Assembly: GCA_964526295.1 (NCBI GenBank)
Contig: CAZGKW010000021.1
Location: 14,163 to 78,162 of the forward strand
Origin: CAZGKW01 sp964526295
GTDB taxonomy: Bacteria > Planctomycetota > Phycisphaerae > FEN-1346
Direction of reading: 5' to 3'
Length of the DNA: 64,000 nucleotides
Below the pieces are notes generated by a model that saw nothing but the letters and a program-made list of their open reading frames with translations, ran no database searches and was not told the origin of the DNA. The translations under genes were made by a program, and so were the position numbers. Below, in pieces: positions 8,565 to 18,501 of this stretch (position 1 is its first letter; each line of letters starts with the position of its first letter).

Positions 8565-10049
8565 TCACTTGGCGGCCTCCTTGAGCTTCGCCCGTGCCCG
8601 CGTCGCAACCGGCGCGGGCGGGTCGGTCGCAAGGAATGTCTCGACCGCCTTGCGGCGGGCAGGCCTGTCGATGGTCCCGCCGATCCAGCCGATCCGCCCG
8701 TCGCGAGTCTTCCACGTCGCCAGGGCCGGGCGCCAGTCAGCGTCGGGGCCTACCAGCGGGCGGACCTCCAGTGCCTTCATCTGTTCGCGTGGGATCGATA
8801 TCGGGAAGGGCCCCGGCAGCACCATCGTGGCGCCGGTGACCTTCCGGCCCTGGAGGGCCGCCAGCGGGAAGCGCGTCAGCACGCGGATCCGTTTGCCGTC
8901 GGCGTTGGACGCGACGGCCATCTGGCGGTACTTGCCATGGGCGTTGCAGGTGTAGCTGTCGCGCGGGAGCTGCCCGTCGAGCTTGTGCTCGGCTATCATC
9001 GACCAGTCGTAGGTGTTGGCGGGGATGGCGACCACACCGGCGTCAGTCTGGACCTCCAGCCGCTGTGGGCCGCCGTAGCGGCCGCCTGGCATCTCGTCGC
9101 CCGGGGAAAAGCCCGCGTACTGCTCGACAGGCGAGACGACAACGCTGAGCCACTCGCCCCGAAGCAGTTCGGCCGGAACGGCGAAGTCGTGGTGCTGGTC
9201 GAGCTTCCGCTCTCCCTCGTTCACCGATTTGAGCGCCGCTCCGGTGGCGGGCTCGCCTGAGCACGTCTCAGCCAGGATGCGGTCAAGCTGTTCATCGGCG
9301 GCGCGGACCCGCTTCCAGGCAGCGTAGGCCTCCGGATCGGCCGAATCGAGGCCATCCAACGCCCGGGCGATTCCGTCGCCGACGTACCCGTATACCCGCT
9401 CGGCCGCGGAGTTCTGAAGGGCAAAGCCGCGGCCGCCCGTCGCGAGCCCGGGGCCTCTCGCGTCCTTGTCCGCCCACGCGTTGGCGTAGAGGTCGACGCA
9501 AGGCAGCTTTGCCTCGGCCGCGACGGCGCGCACCATACCGGCGAACTCGCGGCTGGCCCCTTCACCTCGCTTGCCGTATTCACGCATGCCGTGCCACGCG
9601 TCCAAACGGGCGTCGACGATCGGAGCCGGCGTCAGCAGCACTACTCTCGCGCCCTTCGTCTTGGGGTGCTTGCGCAGGTTGGCGATCAACTCGCGGTAAA
9701 AGCGTCCCACCGTCTCCGCGCCCCCTGCCGGGGCCCAGTAGCGGTCCATCGTGTCGCCCTGACCCAGTAGCAGTACCACCGCCTGGGCGGGCTGGTGTGG
9801 GGCAAGCACCTTGTCGAGGTGGTCTGCCAGCTCGACGGTGAAACGGCCGTCGGCGCCGTCGATGCTCACGCGCCACTGGGGGTAGTGCGACTGAAGCAGG
9901 ACCGGCCAAGGCGGCTGGTCACCGCTGCGACGGACGTTTCCGTCGCCGAGAATCAGCACGTGCGGACGCGGGTCACCTGGCGTGCCCGCCACGGCCAACG
10001 TTGCGGCGAGGGCGAGTGTCGCTGCTATGGCAACAGGCAATCGATTCAT
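8565..10049 (-). CDS. exported SGNH/GDSL-like protein lacking the usual nucleophile
   Basis: 494 residues with a signal peptide (MNRLPVAIAATLALAATLAVAG). The first strand and turn, HVLILGDGNVRR, align with block I of SGNH hydrolases (normally GDS), and LLLGQGDTMDRYW resembles block III. Serine is replaced by glycine in GDGN, and a block V Asp-x-x-His was not seen, so it may not be a working esterase of the standard type. A C-terminal beta region of about 230 residues follows. The start overlaps the stop of the MFS gene upstream (ATGA) and has AGGAG ten bases away, so translation is probably coupled. Role in the locus is unknown; deacylation of the sugar is one possibility if another residue supplies the nucleophile. 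Confidence 0.6.
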   Translation of the reverse strand: MNRLPVAIAATLALAATLAVAGTPGDPRPHVLILGDGNVRRSGDQPPWPVLLQSHYPQWRVSIDGADGRFTVELADHLDKVLAPHQPAQAVVLLLGQGDTMDRYWAPAGGAETVGRFYRELIANLRKHPKTKGARVVLLTPAPIVDARLDAWHGMREYGKRGEGASREFAGMVRAVAAEAKLPCVDLYANAWADKDARGPGLATGGRGFALQNSAAERVYGYVGDGIARALDGLDSADPEAYAAWKRVRAADEQLDRILAETCSGEPATGAALKSVNEGERKLDQHHDFAVPAELLRGEWLSVVVSPVEQYAGFSPGDEMPGGRYGGPQRLEVQTDAGVVAIPANTYDWSMIAEHKLDGQLPRDSYTCNAHGKYRQMAVASNADGKRIRVLTRFPLAALQGRKVTGATMVLPGPFPISIPREQMKALEVRPLVGPDADWRPALATWKTRDGRIGWIGGTIDRPARRKAVETFLATDPPAPVATRARAKLKEAAK

Positions 10050-11395
10050 GTCATTTCACTCCTTTGCTCGTCGGGATTTCGCGGTCGCCCGACCGCCAGC
10101 AGGACGCCCAGTGCCGCGATCGCCAGAACGCCCGAGGCCGCGAGAACCGGGCGCAGGCCGAAGGCCCCCATCGCGCGGCCGACCGCCAAAACGTACAGCA
10201 GCACGAACGGCGCCGGCACGGCCGCGGCGACCGCCACGTACGTCGGCCGCCGCCCGCGCGGGGCGAACTGGTAGACCAGGTTCTGCATGGAGATCATCTG
10301 CCCGGTGATCGCGATTGTCAGAAGCGCGAAGGCCGGGTACATCACCCGCCAGTCCCAGGCGGCCGCCGCCAGCGCCGCGGCGGCCGCGTAGCTCAGCGCC
10401 GCCAGCAGGAGCACCAGCCGGTGCCCGTGGCGGTCGCCGAGATGCCCCAGCCCCAGCGACCCGACCAGCACTGCGCCCGTCGAGACCATCACGAAATCGC
10501 CGGTGACGGCGTCGCTGAGGCCAAACGTCCGCATCGCGTGGACCATGAACAGGCCCTGGCCGATGACGTAGCAGTACGCCAGCGACTGGTAGACGAGGAA
10601 GCCTCGGAAGCGGCGGTCTGTGCGGAGCACGTCGAGCATGGAGCGGGCATAGGTCGGCCAGTCTGCGTGGCGGACGCCGTGGTCGACGACCGGCTCGCGG
10701 TTCATCAGGAAGAAGGCGAAGGAGACGCACGTCACAAGGAAGCACAGCCCGAACAGCAGCGAGTAGTTGCCCGGGTAGCTCACCAGTTCGCCTCGCATGA
10801 TCACGGCGACCACCACGCCTCCCAGCAGGCCCATCGCGTTACCGAGCATGTGGCTGGCGCCGCGGAAGATGCCCCAGCGGTACGGCGGGATGGTCTTGGC
10901 GATCAGTTCGTTCCACGCCGGCTGGGCCAGGCCCATCGCGACGTTCGAGCCCAGCAGGGCCAGCAAGGCCAGGGCGATGACTGTGTTGGGATCGTCCACG
11001 GCCCAGAACAGGATCGCCCCCGCCAGCAACAGCCACGGCAACCGCTGCCCGATGCCGCAGGCGACGATGAAGGGCTTCTGGCGCAGCCGTTGCTCCGCCT
11101 TGAAGGAGGTCGCCACGCCGGGTAGGCGCATCCCGAGGACCATCAACGCCGGAAGCAGCGCCACCACCGACTCCGATGCGCCGAGCCGGAGCATCAGCGC
11201 CGGGTAGACCACAGCCAGCGAAATCAGACTCACCGCTCCCTGGTAGAGCGCAACGTCGGCAACGTTCACGAGCATGTTGCGGCGGTAGCCGACTTCGACA
11301 TACGCGGCATAGTCCCGATCCAGCGCCGCGGCCGGGGCGGCTTGCGCTGCGGAGGCCGAGCCGGAGTCCTGGATGGTCCTGGCGGTCAGAGTCAC
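10046..11395 (-). CDS. MFS transporter
   Basis: 449 residues with about twelve hydrophobic segments and the short loop GHLGDRHGHR between helices, typical of the major facilitator superfamily. It starts with GTG at 11395, which overlaps the previous stop as GTGA and has GGAGG six bases upstream; its own stop overlaps the next start as ATGA. It is the only membrane transporter in the operon and so is the best candidate for taking up the mono- or oligosaccharides released by the neighbouring secreted lyases. The substrate cannot be read from the sequence. An export role is not excluded. Confidence 0.8.
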   Translation of the reverse strand: MTLTARTIQDSGSASAAQAAPAAALDRDYAAYVEVGYRRNMLVNVADVALYQGAVSLISLAVVYPALMLRLGASESVVALLPALMVLGMRLPGVATSFKAEQRLRQKPFIVACGIGQRLPWLLLAGAILFWAVDDPNTVIALALLALLGSNVAMGLAQPAWNELIAKTIPPYRWGIFRGASHMLGNAMGLLGGVVVAVIMRGELVSYPGNYSLLFGLCFLVTCVSFAFFLMNREPVVDHGVRHADWPTYARSMLDVLRTDRRFRGFLVYQSLAYCYVIGQGLFMVHAMRTFGLSDAVTGDFVMVSTGAVLVGSLGLGHLGDRHGHRLVLLLAALSYAAAAALAAAAWDWRVMYPAFALLTIAITGQMISMQNLVYQFAPRGRRPTYVAVAAAVPAPFVLLYVLAVGRAMGAFGLRPVLAASGVLAIAALGVLLAVGRPRNPDEQRSEMT

Positions 11396-14300
11396 TTCGC
11401 CTCCGTGGAGTCAAACTGCTCCAGAACGACCTTTCGACCGTCGAAGCCGACCTTCTGCCGACCCACGGTGACCACGGCGTCGGGGCCGGAGCCTGTGACG
11501 CTCACCGCCGGCGGCTCGGCGGCGCCGAGCGTCATGACCACGAAGTAGAAGTCATCGTCTCCCCGGGCGGCAGCCGGGGTGCCTGGAAAGCTGACGACCT
11601 TGCGGGTGAACTCGCCGCTCTGGTGGTCGTAGCGATAGTTGATCTCGATGCCGTAGGTGACCTGGGCCACGGTGGGTGTGGCGGTGCCCGGGGCGACGAT
11701 CGTGCCCGCCAGCCGCGCGCCCCCCGACCCGCGGATGACAAAGCTGCCCCTGTCGGCCGAAACGTGGTTGTCGCGATGGGTCACCAGGCGCCAGCGGTTG
11801 GGCGCCGGTGGCCGGAGCTTTCTGTCGTCTGGGGCCGGACCCAGTTCGACCAGCGGGTCGGCCGATTCGTCGCCGATGTCCAGTTCCGGGGCGTCCGGCC
11901 GCTTGACGGGCTTACTCGCCAGGTTTGCCAGGGCCTCCGCGGGTGTGGCGAAACGAACACGATCCACCAGAATCAGCAGCACCGGCGCGCCCGACGCGCC
12001 CGAGTAATCCACCGCGAAAGACCGCAGCCCGGTGCCCTTCTCGCCAAGGCCGTAGGCCAGACTCACCACGGCCGAGCCGTCGGCCGCAGTGGCCAGGTGT
12101 GTTTGCCGGACATGCGTTGGTCCGCGGGAGCCCAAGACGGCGACGGTGTTGGTCTCCTTTGCGCCGCTTCGCCCGTTGCCCGGGAGCATCCACTCGCCGC
12201 CCAGGCCCATCAGGCGCAGGTCCAACTCCGCCCCCTCGCACGACCAGTCGCCGCCTGGGTGGCGGAAGCCGGTGAACACAGCCACAATGTCGTCCCCGTC
12301 TCGCCAGCGGTTGCGCATCGTGTAGCCCAGACGTTGCGAGTCGACCAGCGCCCGTGGCAGGGCGCCGGCCGGATCGCCGCCGCCCATGCCCGAGATCATC
12401 TCGGCCGGGGCATTGACCAGCGTGAACGCCGCCGACATCGGGTCCAGCGATTCGATGGCCCCCTCGGGGGCCTGGAAGAGCTTACGGTCGGCCAGGTCGA
12501 GCGTGCGTCGCCACGCCCATGCCACGGCCGGGCGGAGCTTGGGCGGAACGCTTGCAAAGCCGCGGGCGAACACGTCCACCCCGACGGGCCCGCCGCCCCG
12601 GCCGTAGTCCTGCATGCGGGCCCACTTGTCGCTGAAAACGGTCCGCGCCGTCGCCTGGGCCAGGAACCAGCCCAGGTTCTGGTCGGCGGCGATTTCCGTG
12701 CCTTGGGCATTGCGCCACGCGTGGGCAAAGGGCATGGCCACGCGGAGCGGGTGCTGCGTGTAGCACTGCCCTGCCGAGTGCCAGCCCTTTTCGCTGATGG
12801 CGGCCGTGGCGTAGCGGGCCATCATGTCCTGCGCCAGCGGAAGCCAGAGCAGCGCGTCGGGGTCGGGACGTCCGAGCGGCTCAAAGTGCGGCTTCAGGGC
12901 CGCCAGGTAACGTCGGCGGAAGCCCGCTTCCGTGTTGCGAACCCGCTCGGCCGTGGCGGCCGCGGCCTCGTCCAGCGGCTCCAGGAACACCTCGTCGTAG
13001 AGGCGGTCCCGAAAGTGGGCTAACCGCAGCGTGGAGATGGTCACCTTCCGCAGAACCGGGTGCTTGCCGGCAGAGAGCTTCAGCACGTCTGCGTGCTCGA
13101 AGCGCCGCCCCGAGATGTAGAGGCAACTGTCGGCGAACTTCCAGTCGTGCTGATCGCGTCGGCCGCTGAGTTTCACCTGCAGCGCCCGTTCGGACGGGTT
13201 GTCCAGGACGGCGTAGAAGTACATCGTCTGGAAGCCCTTCAGTCCGGCCGCCCGCCACAGGGCGATCCATCCCTCCGGCGCCTGGTACTCACCCTTGGAG
13301 ACGACCGCCTGCTCGGGCACCGGTCCGAAGGAGAATTCCTGGCTGCTGGTCAGTGGTTGGAGGTCATCCCCCTGGACGTCGTAGTTCTGCGGGCGAGGCC
13401 TGGCGTTCTTGAACGCGATCTGCGAGCGGTACTTGCCGCAGAGGGGTCCCTGGCGGGGCTGAGGCTTGACCTTCGTCGTGAATCTTGTTGCCGCGCCGGG
13501 GCGTGCGTTGGCCTCGCCGCCAAGCCCGGCCAAGGCGTCGCGGCCGATGCCGACATTCAGCGGACCCGTAAAGAGCCACTTGCGCAGCGGCGCCTCGCCG
13601 ACGGGCAGCACGGGCGCCCCCTCGGCCGGGGTGAAACCCTCGGGGGGCGCGATGGCGGGAATCTTCCAGTCGTCCGGCGGCTCGGGGAAGTCGGCCTCGT
13701 CGGCCAGCAGTGCCAGGGCGACCATCCCGGTCGCGGCGCGGTACTGCGCGGACCAGTTGCTGTGCGGGTGCCCGTTGCCGCTGTTGATCTCGCCGTAGTC
13801 GTAGAGGAATCGCATCTTATCGCGGAGAAAGGCCCGCATGCGGGCGTTGTAGGCGTCGTCGCAGGTGTCGTAGATGAGGTCCCAGGCGAGCATGGCCTCG
13901 GTCGCCTTGTGGGCGGGGTCGTGGATGGGCCCCAGCGTCCGCCACCAGCCCGAGGCGATGTCCGCGTCGATCAGCTCGCGGGCCTTGGCGGCGTGGGCCT
14001 TCTCGCCCGTGAGCTGATAGAGCAGCCCCCAGGCGACCGCGCTGCCCGAGCGGCTCCAGCCGGGCTGTTTCATCCGCTCGACCATCGCCCGGCCCCAGTC
14101 CGTCGCCGCCCTGCGTTTCAGGTCGGCGAGCTGCTCACGGCGAATCAGGAAACGCGGGTGCTCGCCGGGCCTCGCCGCCGGGGGCATATCCCATGCGCGC
14201 AACGCCTCGACCACGCCGGCCAGCTTTCCTTCGGCGGCGGTACCGTCGGCGACGGCCTTCCAACTGCCCGTCACCTTCCCGTCGCTCACGGTCAGGTCCA

Positions 14301-14694
14301 TCGTCACCACGGCCGTCAGCGGCAGGTCCCTGGTGAGCCAGTCTCGCCGGCGAGGCAAGCCGCCGATGAGCAACTCGACCTCCACGTGCCAGCCGTCGCT
14401 GCGCGGCTCTGCGGATCGGACGTACCCCCGCGCTGCCCGCATCCCCTGGCTCCCGGGGCCGCGGCGAAAGTCGCCTGCCAGCGTCGGCTGCCAGCGCCCC
14501 TCGCGCCGGACCAGCACAAGCGTCGCCTTCGTCGGCTCCTCGGCCGACGAAGGGCGAGCGTCGGGAACTGCGATCGCCTCCAGCCCCGGCAGATCGAGGC
14601 GATATCGCTCCTCGCCGGGCCGATCGTCGGCCCAAGCCAGCCCGTGCAGCAGCGCTACGGCCAGGGCAAATGTCGCCACCGCGCGGAGGTTCAT
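11392..14694 (-). CDS. large secreted heparinase II/III-family protein with inserted beta domain
   Basis: 1100 residues. The start at 14694 has GGAGGGCAA directly upstream and overlaps the stop of the propeller gene (ATGA); longer upstream frames are shadows. A signal peptide (MNLRAVATFALAVALLHGLAWAD) is followed by a beta region, the toroid motif HPRFLI, helices containing WDLIYDTCDDAYNARM and HSNWSAQYRA, and an inserted module beginning KWLFTGP that matches the insert in the protein at 1349-4327. The C-terminal sandwich contains YTMRNRWRDGDD and GASGAPVLLILVD. These features make it a paralogue of the 1349 gene. Presumed polysaccharide lyase or binding protein; catalytic residues not assigned. 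Confidence 0.75.
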   Translation of the reverse strand: MNLRAVATFALAVALLHGLAWADDRPGEERYRLDLPGLEAIAVPDARPSSAEEPTKATLVLVRREGRWQPTLAGDFRRGPGSQGMRAARGYVRSAEPRSDGWHVEVELLIGGLPRRRDWLTRDLPLTAVVTMDLTVSDGKVTGSWKAVADGTAAEGKLAGVVEALRAWDMPPAARPGEHPRFLIRREQLADLKRRAATDWGRAMVERMKQPGWSRSGSAVAWGLLYQLTGEKAHAAKARELIDADIASGWWRTLGPIHDPAHKATEAMLAWDLIYDTCDDAYNARMRAFLRDKMRFLYDYGEINSGNGHPHSNWSAQYRAATGMVALALLADEADFPEPPDDWKIPAIAPPEGFTPAEGAPVLPVGEAPLRKWLFTGPLNVGIGRDALAGLGGEANARPGAATRFTTKVKPQPRQGPLCGKYRSQIAFKNARPRPQNYDVQGDDLQPLTSSQEFSFGPVPEQAVVSKGEYQAPEGWIALWRAAGLKGFQTMYFYAVLDNPSERALQVKLSGRRDQHDWKFADSCLYISGRRFEHADVLKLSAGKHPVLRKVTISTLRLAHFRDRLYDEVFLEPLDEAAAATAERVRNTEAGFRRRYLAALKPHFEPLGRPDPDALLWLPLAQDMMARYATAAISEKGWHSAGQCYTQHPLRVAMPFAHAWRNAQGTEIAADQNLGWFLAQATARTVFSDKWARMQDYGRGGGPVGVDVFARGFASVPPKLRPAVAWAWRRTLDLADRKLFQAPEGAIESLDPMSAAFTLVNAPAEMISGMGGGDPAGALPRALVDSQRLGYTMRNRWRDGDDIVAVFTGFRHPGGDWSCEGAELDLRLMGLGGEWMLPGNGRSGAKETNTVAVLGSRGPTHVRQTHLATAADGSAVVSLAYGLGEKGTGLRSFAVDYSGASGAPVLLILVDRVRFATPAEALANLASKPVKRPDAPELDIGDESADPLVELGPAPDDRKLRPPAPNRWRLVTHRDNHVSADRGSFVIRGSGGARLAGTIVAPGTATPTVAQVTYGIEINYRYDHQSGEFTRKVVSFPGTPAAARGDDDFYFVVMTLGAAEPPAVSVTGSGPDAVVTVGRQKVGFDGRKVVLEQFDSTEAK

Positions 14695-16415
14695 TTGCCC
14701 TCCATTCCGGTCGCCTCGAAACAGTAGATGTTGTCGAACGTGCGGACGTACAAGCGGTTGCCGCTGGCGAACGGCGCGCTGTACGCCTCGTGCCAGCCGT
14801 ACCAGTCCTGGTAGCGATCGCGACCGGTCTGCGAGATCACCTGCTTGCGTTTGGCGGGCTCGGTGACTGTCGCGGGGAACACCTCCACCGGGCACATCCG
14901 CACGTCGCCAAGCCCTGCGCTGGTCAGCTTGGCGACGGAGCAATAGAGCGCCGTCTCGGCCTGCTTGCCCAGGCCGCTGGCCCCGCCAGAGCCCTTGCTG
15001 ATGCTCGACTTGGGCAGGCCGTAGATGTGCCCGTTGGCGACGATGCCGCCGTTGTACCAGAGATTCACCCGCCGGTTCGGCGACGCCAGCGCCTTGCCCG
15101 TTTCGGCGTCGAGCATGTGGCCCGATGTCAGCCACAGCCGACTGTTCAGATAAATCGGATAGGCGCCGAGCTCCTTGTAGCCCTCGCCGCTGGGGTTGAA
15201 CCAGAGCTTCTCAGCCGTGGCCCGGTCGCCATCGAGGGTGAATCGCACCGCCAGGGCTCCACCTCGATCCACCGGCGGAAACAGCAGCTTCATCGTCGCG
15301 GTGTTGCGGGCCTCGCCACTGGACGCCGACAGCATCTGGACGAACACGCGGTCGACACCGTCGCCCCCCAACGAAGCAGACGGGATCAACGTCACCTTGC
15401 GGCACAACACGTGCCCGTCGCGTACCCGCACCAGGTCGCCCGTCCAAAGATACACCGCCGACTCGGTCTTTCCGCCGCCTGCCGGCAGGCGCAGCAGCAC
15501 GAACTGCCCCATGCCGTGGCGGTACGGAATCTTGGACTTGGTCCGGTAGCGAAGCTTCCCTGTCGCGGCATCGTACGCCCACAGGTGGTCGAAGCAGTAC
15601 ATCAGCAGCAGGCCGTCAACCAGGATGGGGCTGCCGGCGAGGTCCTCGGGCCAGTGGTAGTTGTGCGGCGCGTCGTTCTGGCGGACCTGCCAGAGGCAGT
15701 TTCCGTCGAGGTCGTATGCGTGCACGGATCGCCGACCGGTGTAGACGTACACCCGCTGGCCGTCCGAGACCGGCGTGGGCATGTTCATGTCCAGGCACGT
15801 CGGGGCCCAGGTGATCGGCTTGTATCCGCAGAGGTTGCGAAGTTTCGCCGCCAGCTCGCGGTCGTTGTAGACGGCCGACTCGGCACTTCCCGTGCCCCAG
15901 CCCTTGCGTTCGAACCTGGCCTTGTTGACCCCGAGCGGCGAGGCCTCCGCAACGATCGCCTCCCGTCGCGGTTCGGACGCCGACCTGTACTCGTACATCA
16001 GCTCGTTTAGAAGGTGGATCCGGCGGAAATACTCGCGCCGCACCTGGCGTGCCTCGGCCGCCTGCTCGGCTGGCAGCATGGCAAACTCATCGAACTCGCG
16101 CCGCCAAAGCTCTTTGCCGGTGTCGGCGTCGAGACAAAGCAGCACGGCGCAGTCGGCGCCGGCGGGCCAGCCGGGGGCACATACGACGAACACCTTCTTC
16201 CCCACCGCGATGGGCGATGAGTTAGAGAAGTTCGGCAGCGGCGCCTTCCATCGCAGGTTCGTGCCCTTCACACCGTCGAACTCCGTTGGCGGCCGGCAGT
16301 CGGCCGGGAAGATGCCCGTGTTGTCGGCACGGAAACCGATGCTTGGGTCGTCCGCCAGCGCGCGAACGCTCAGCAGCGAAGCCAGAATCATGCAACCCAT
16401 CGTAACGCGAAACAT
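14691..16415 (-). CDS. exported PQQ-type beta-propeller protein
   Basis: 574 residues with a signal peptide (MFRVTMGCMILASLLSVRALAD). Several repeats of the PQQ_2 type are visible: VLLCLDADTGKELW, VHAYDLDGNCLW, LWAYDAATGKLRY and MLDAETGKALA, each with the Ala/Asp-x-x-Gly-Lys signature of eight-bladed quinoprotein-like propellers. Planctomycetes encode many such proteins as periplasmic scaffold or binding proteins rather than dehydrogenases, so enzymatic activity should not be assumed. The stop overlaps the start of the downstream lyase-like gene by four bases. The upstream ribosome-binding site is weak, so the start could be a nearby methionine. Confidence 0.7.
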   Translation of the reverse strand: MFRVTMGCMILASLLSVRALADDPSIGFRADNTGIFPADCRPPTEFDGVKGTNLRWKAPLPNFSNSSPIAVGKKVFVVCAPGWPAGADCAVLLCLDADTGKELWRREFDEFAMLPAEQAAEARQVRREYFRRIHLLNELMYEYRSASEPRREAIVAEASPLGVNKARFERKGWGTGSAESAVYNDRELAAKLRNLCGYKPITWAPTCLDMNMPTPVSDGQRVYVYTGRRSVHAYDLDGNCLWQVRQNDAPHNYHWPEDLAGSPILVDGLLLMYCFDHLWAYDAATGKLRYRTKSKIPYRHGMGQFVLLRLPAGGGKTESAVYLWTGDLVRVRDGHVLCRKVTLIPSASLGGDGVDRVFVQMLSASSGEARNTATMKLLFPPVDRGGALAVRFTLDGDRATAEKLWFNPSGEGYKELGAYPIYLNSRLWLTSGHMLDAETGKALASPNRRVNLWYNGGIVANGHIYGLPKSSISKGSGGASGLGKQAETALYCSVAKLTSAGLGDVRMCPVEVFPATVTEPAKRKQVISQTGRDRYQDWYGWHEAYSAPFASGNRLYVRTFDNIYCFEATGMEGK

Positions 16416-16435
16416 GTACGATTGCTTTCAGTTCG

Positions 16436-18501
16436 TCACTCGCAGACGACTCGCGATTTGGCCGCATCCCAACGCACGGTGCGCCCCGCGACCTTGACGA
16501 CGCTGGACATCCCCTCGCCGTCGATCACCGCGGCCGGGGCTTTGCCCTGGCCCACGTACAACACGACCCAGATCTTTGCACTGGTTCCCTTGGTGTTCAG
16601 TTGCAGCGGATCGCCCGACTTGACCGTCGCGTCGGCCGGGTGGACCACCCAGCCCTTGACGAAGGCGTTGTTGCGGCCCTCGAGCAGGAAGGTCGGCCTG
16701 TCAGACTCGCTGCCGGTGGTGGAGTCGATGCCGTCGTCGTTGGGGATGGGCTTGAGCGGCTCGGGCTTGGGCTTGTGCTGAGCCTCGGGTTTCTCCTCGA
16801 GCATCTCGGGCAGGCCGAGGTCATCGGCGGCATCGGGCACGTCGCCCAGTCCAGGCAACTGGCGGCCGGTCTCCTTGGGCCCCTGCTCGGCCGGCTGGCG
16901 GGGCATGGTGACGCCTTCGGGGCCGAGGTTCGCCTGCCAGGTGTAGGTGTGCTCGGACTCGCTGGTGACGTCATCGAGCGTGGCCAAGATGGCCGAGCCA
17001 TCGGCCGGCGGGGCGAAGTGCACCAGCAAGTGCCGCCTGGCGCCCGTGACGCCCAGAGAGCGGTAGTGCCCGCCGCCGGCGACGATGGCGTAGCCGCCGG
17101 CCTCGCCGGGCTCGAAGGCGACAATTTCGCCGGCCTGGAAGTCCTTCTTGCTTGGCGGTGCGTTGTGGCCGTCGACCAGCAGCGTGGTGTAGTTCTCCGG
17201 CCCGCGCTCCTTGCCCGGCCCGCCGAAGAAGTGCGTGTCGAAGGCCATCAGGCGAAGGTTCAGGTGCTCGTCCTGGCTCCAGCCGCCGGAACGCTTGGCG
17301 CTGGCCAGCAATGCGACCTGCACGTCGTTCTCGTCCTTCCAACGATTGCGGAAGAAGATATACCCGTCGCCATCCATTGCCGTCTTGGGCAGCACGCCGG
17401 TAGGGTCCTTCGGTTCGACGTCGGGCGGATAGAACAACAGCGACATCGGCGTGCTGCCGCGGTCGCCGTCGAAGCGGTAGCGGTCCCGCGCTTTGGCCAG
17501 CCGGCCCATGTGGTGGTCGTAAAACCAGACGTAGTACGGGAGGCTTTCCGGCGGGCAGAGGCCCATCGCCAGCGACGCGAAGCCCTCGTTGTGGTTGCCG
17601 GCGTGGCCCACGCCGTACTGGATGCACTTGCGCTGATAGCTGGTCATGAACGTCTGGGCGTACAGGTTCAGCTTCCAGAAGGCGTGCTCGCGGGCGGCCT
17701 TGAGCGGGGCCTGGTGGCCGTGGTCGGCCAGGGCCATGGCCGCGGGGATCGCGAAGCTCATGGGGTACTCGGTGTAGCCGATCCCCTCGTTGTGGGCGCC
17801 CAGCTGGCCGCCGATGTCCGCGAGGTGCTTCGTCAGGACCTCCACGACGACCTTCGTCCGGGGGCCGTCGCCTCGGCGCCGTAGATGACGCCATAGAAGT
17901 TGTAGCCGCTGGCCTTGGCCGGGTCGAGCCGCTTCGACTTCGCCCAGTGCGCCAGGAAGTACTCCAGCAGCATCTCGGCCTTGGCCCGCTCGGCGTCGGT
18001 CCACTCGTTGTAGGCCCAGTCGTAGGTCAGGGCGACGCCGAAGGTCGCCATCGCGTGGCCCAGCGAGGTCGACTTGAACCCGCCATGCTTGACGTATCCC
18101 AGATCCGGCAGCGCCTTGGCAGCCATCGCGGCGTAGTGGCGGCGCCTGGCGGGGTCCTTCTCGATCAGGCTCAGGAACGCCAGCTCGCGCGACGCGTACA
18201 CCGGCCAGTACGCCGGGCGGGCATCGTTGGTGTAGTTCGTGCGCGGATCGGCCTCTGCCCGGGCAGCCATGGCGACATAGGCGAGCTGGAAATGCGAGCC
18301 CTTCCGCCCGATCGCCTCGCGGATTGCCTTTACCTTCTCCGGCGTCACCAGCAGCCGCGGGTGCTGCACGCCCTCGTACTTCGCCCGCCGCTCGGGGCCG
18401 TCGCCCGACGCCCGGTGCGCGGCGGGGCCGCCGAGTAAGGCAACTGTCAGCAAGGCCGCAGCCAGAGCGGTTGGCGCCATGTTCTGCCGCTGGTCAGCCA
18501 T
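16436..18501 (-). pseudogene. heparinase II/III-family gene broken by a one-base slip
   Basis: Two frames together make one protein. The first runs from 18501 (GAGGAG upstream, signal peptide ALAAALLTVALLGGPA) through HPRLLV and LTYDWAYNEW to a stop at 17833. The second carries on from about 17865 (TKVVVEVLTKHLADIGG) to 16436 with YIFFRNRWKDENDV and the ending RTVRWDAAKSRVVCE. The frames meet at a run of five G on the plus strand (17860-17864). One more base in that run restores a continuous frame of about 688 residues (...EATAP-RTKVV...). It may be a real lesion or a homopolymer error; slippage on the CCC codon is a remote alternative. Function as for the other three family members. The start overlaps the upstream gene by eight bases. 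Confidence 0.7.

Noticed and set aside
17855..17870. Programmed -1 frameshift in the heparinase-like gene
   Set aside because: There is no standard slippery heptamer with a downstream structure; a homopolymer indel is simpler, though not proven.
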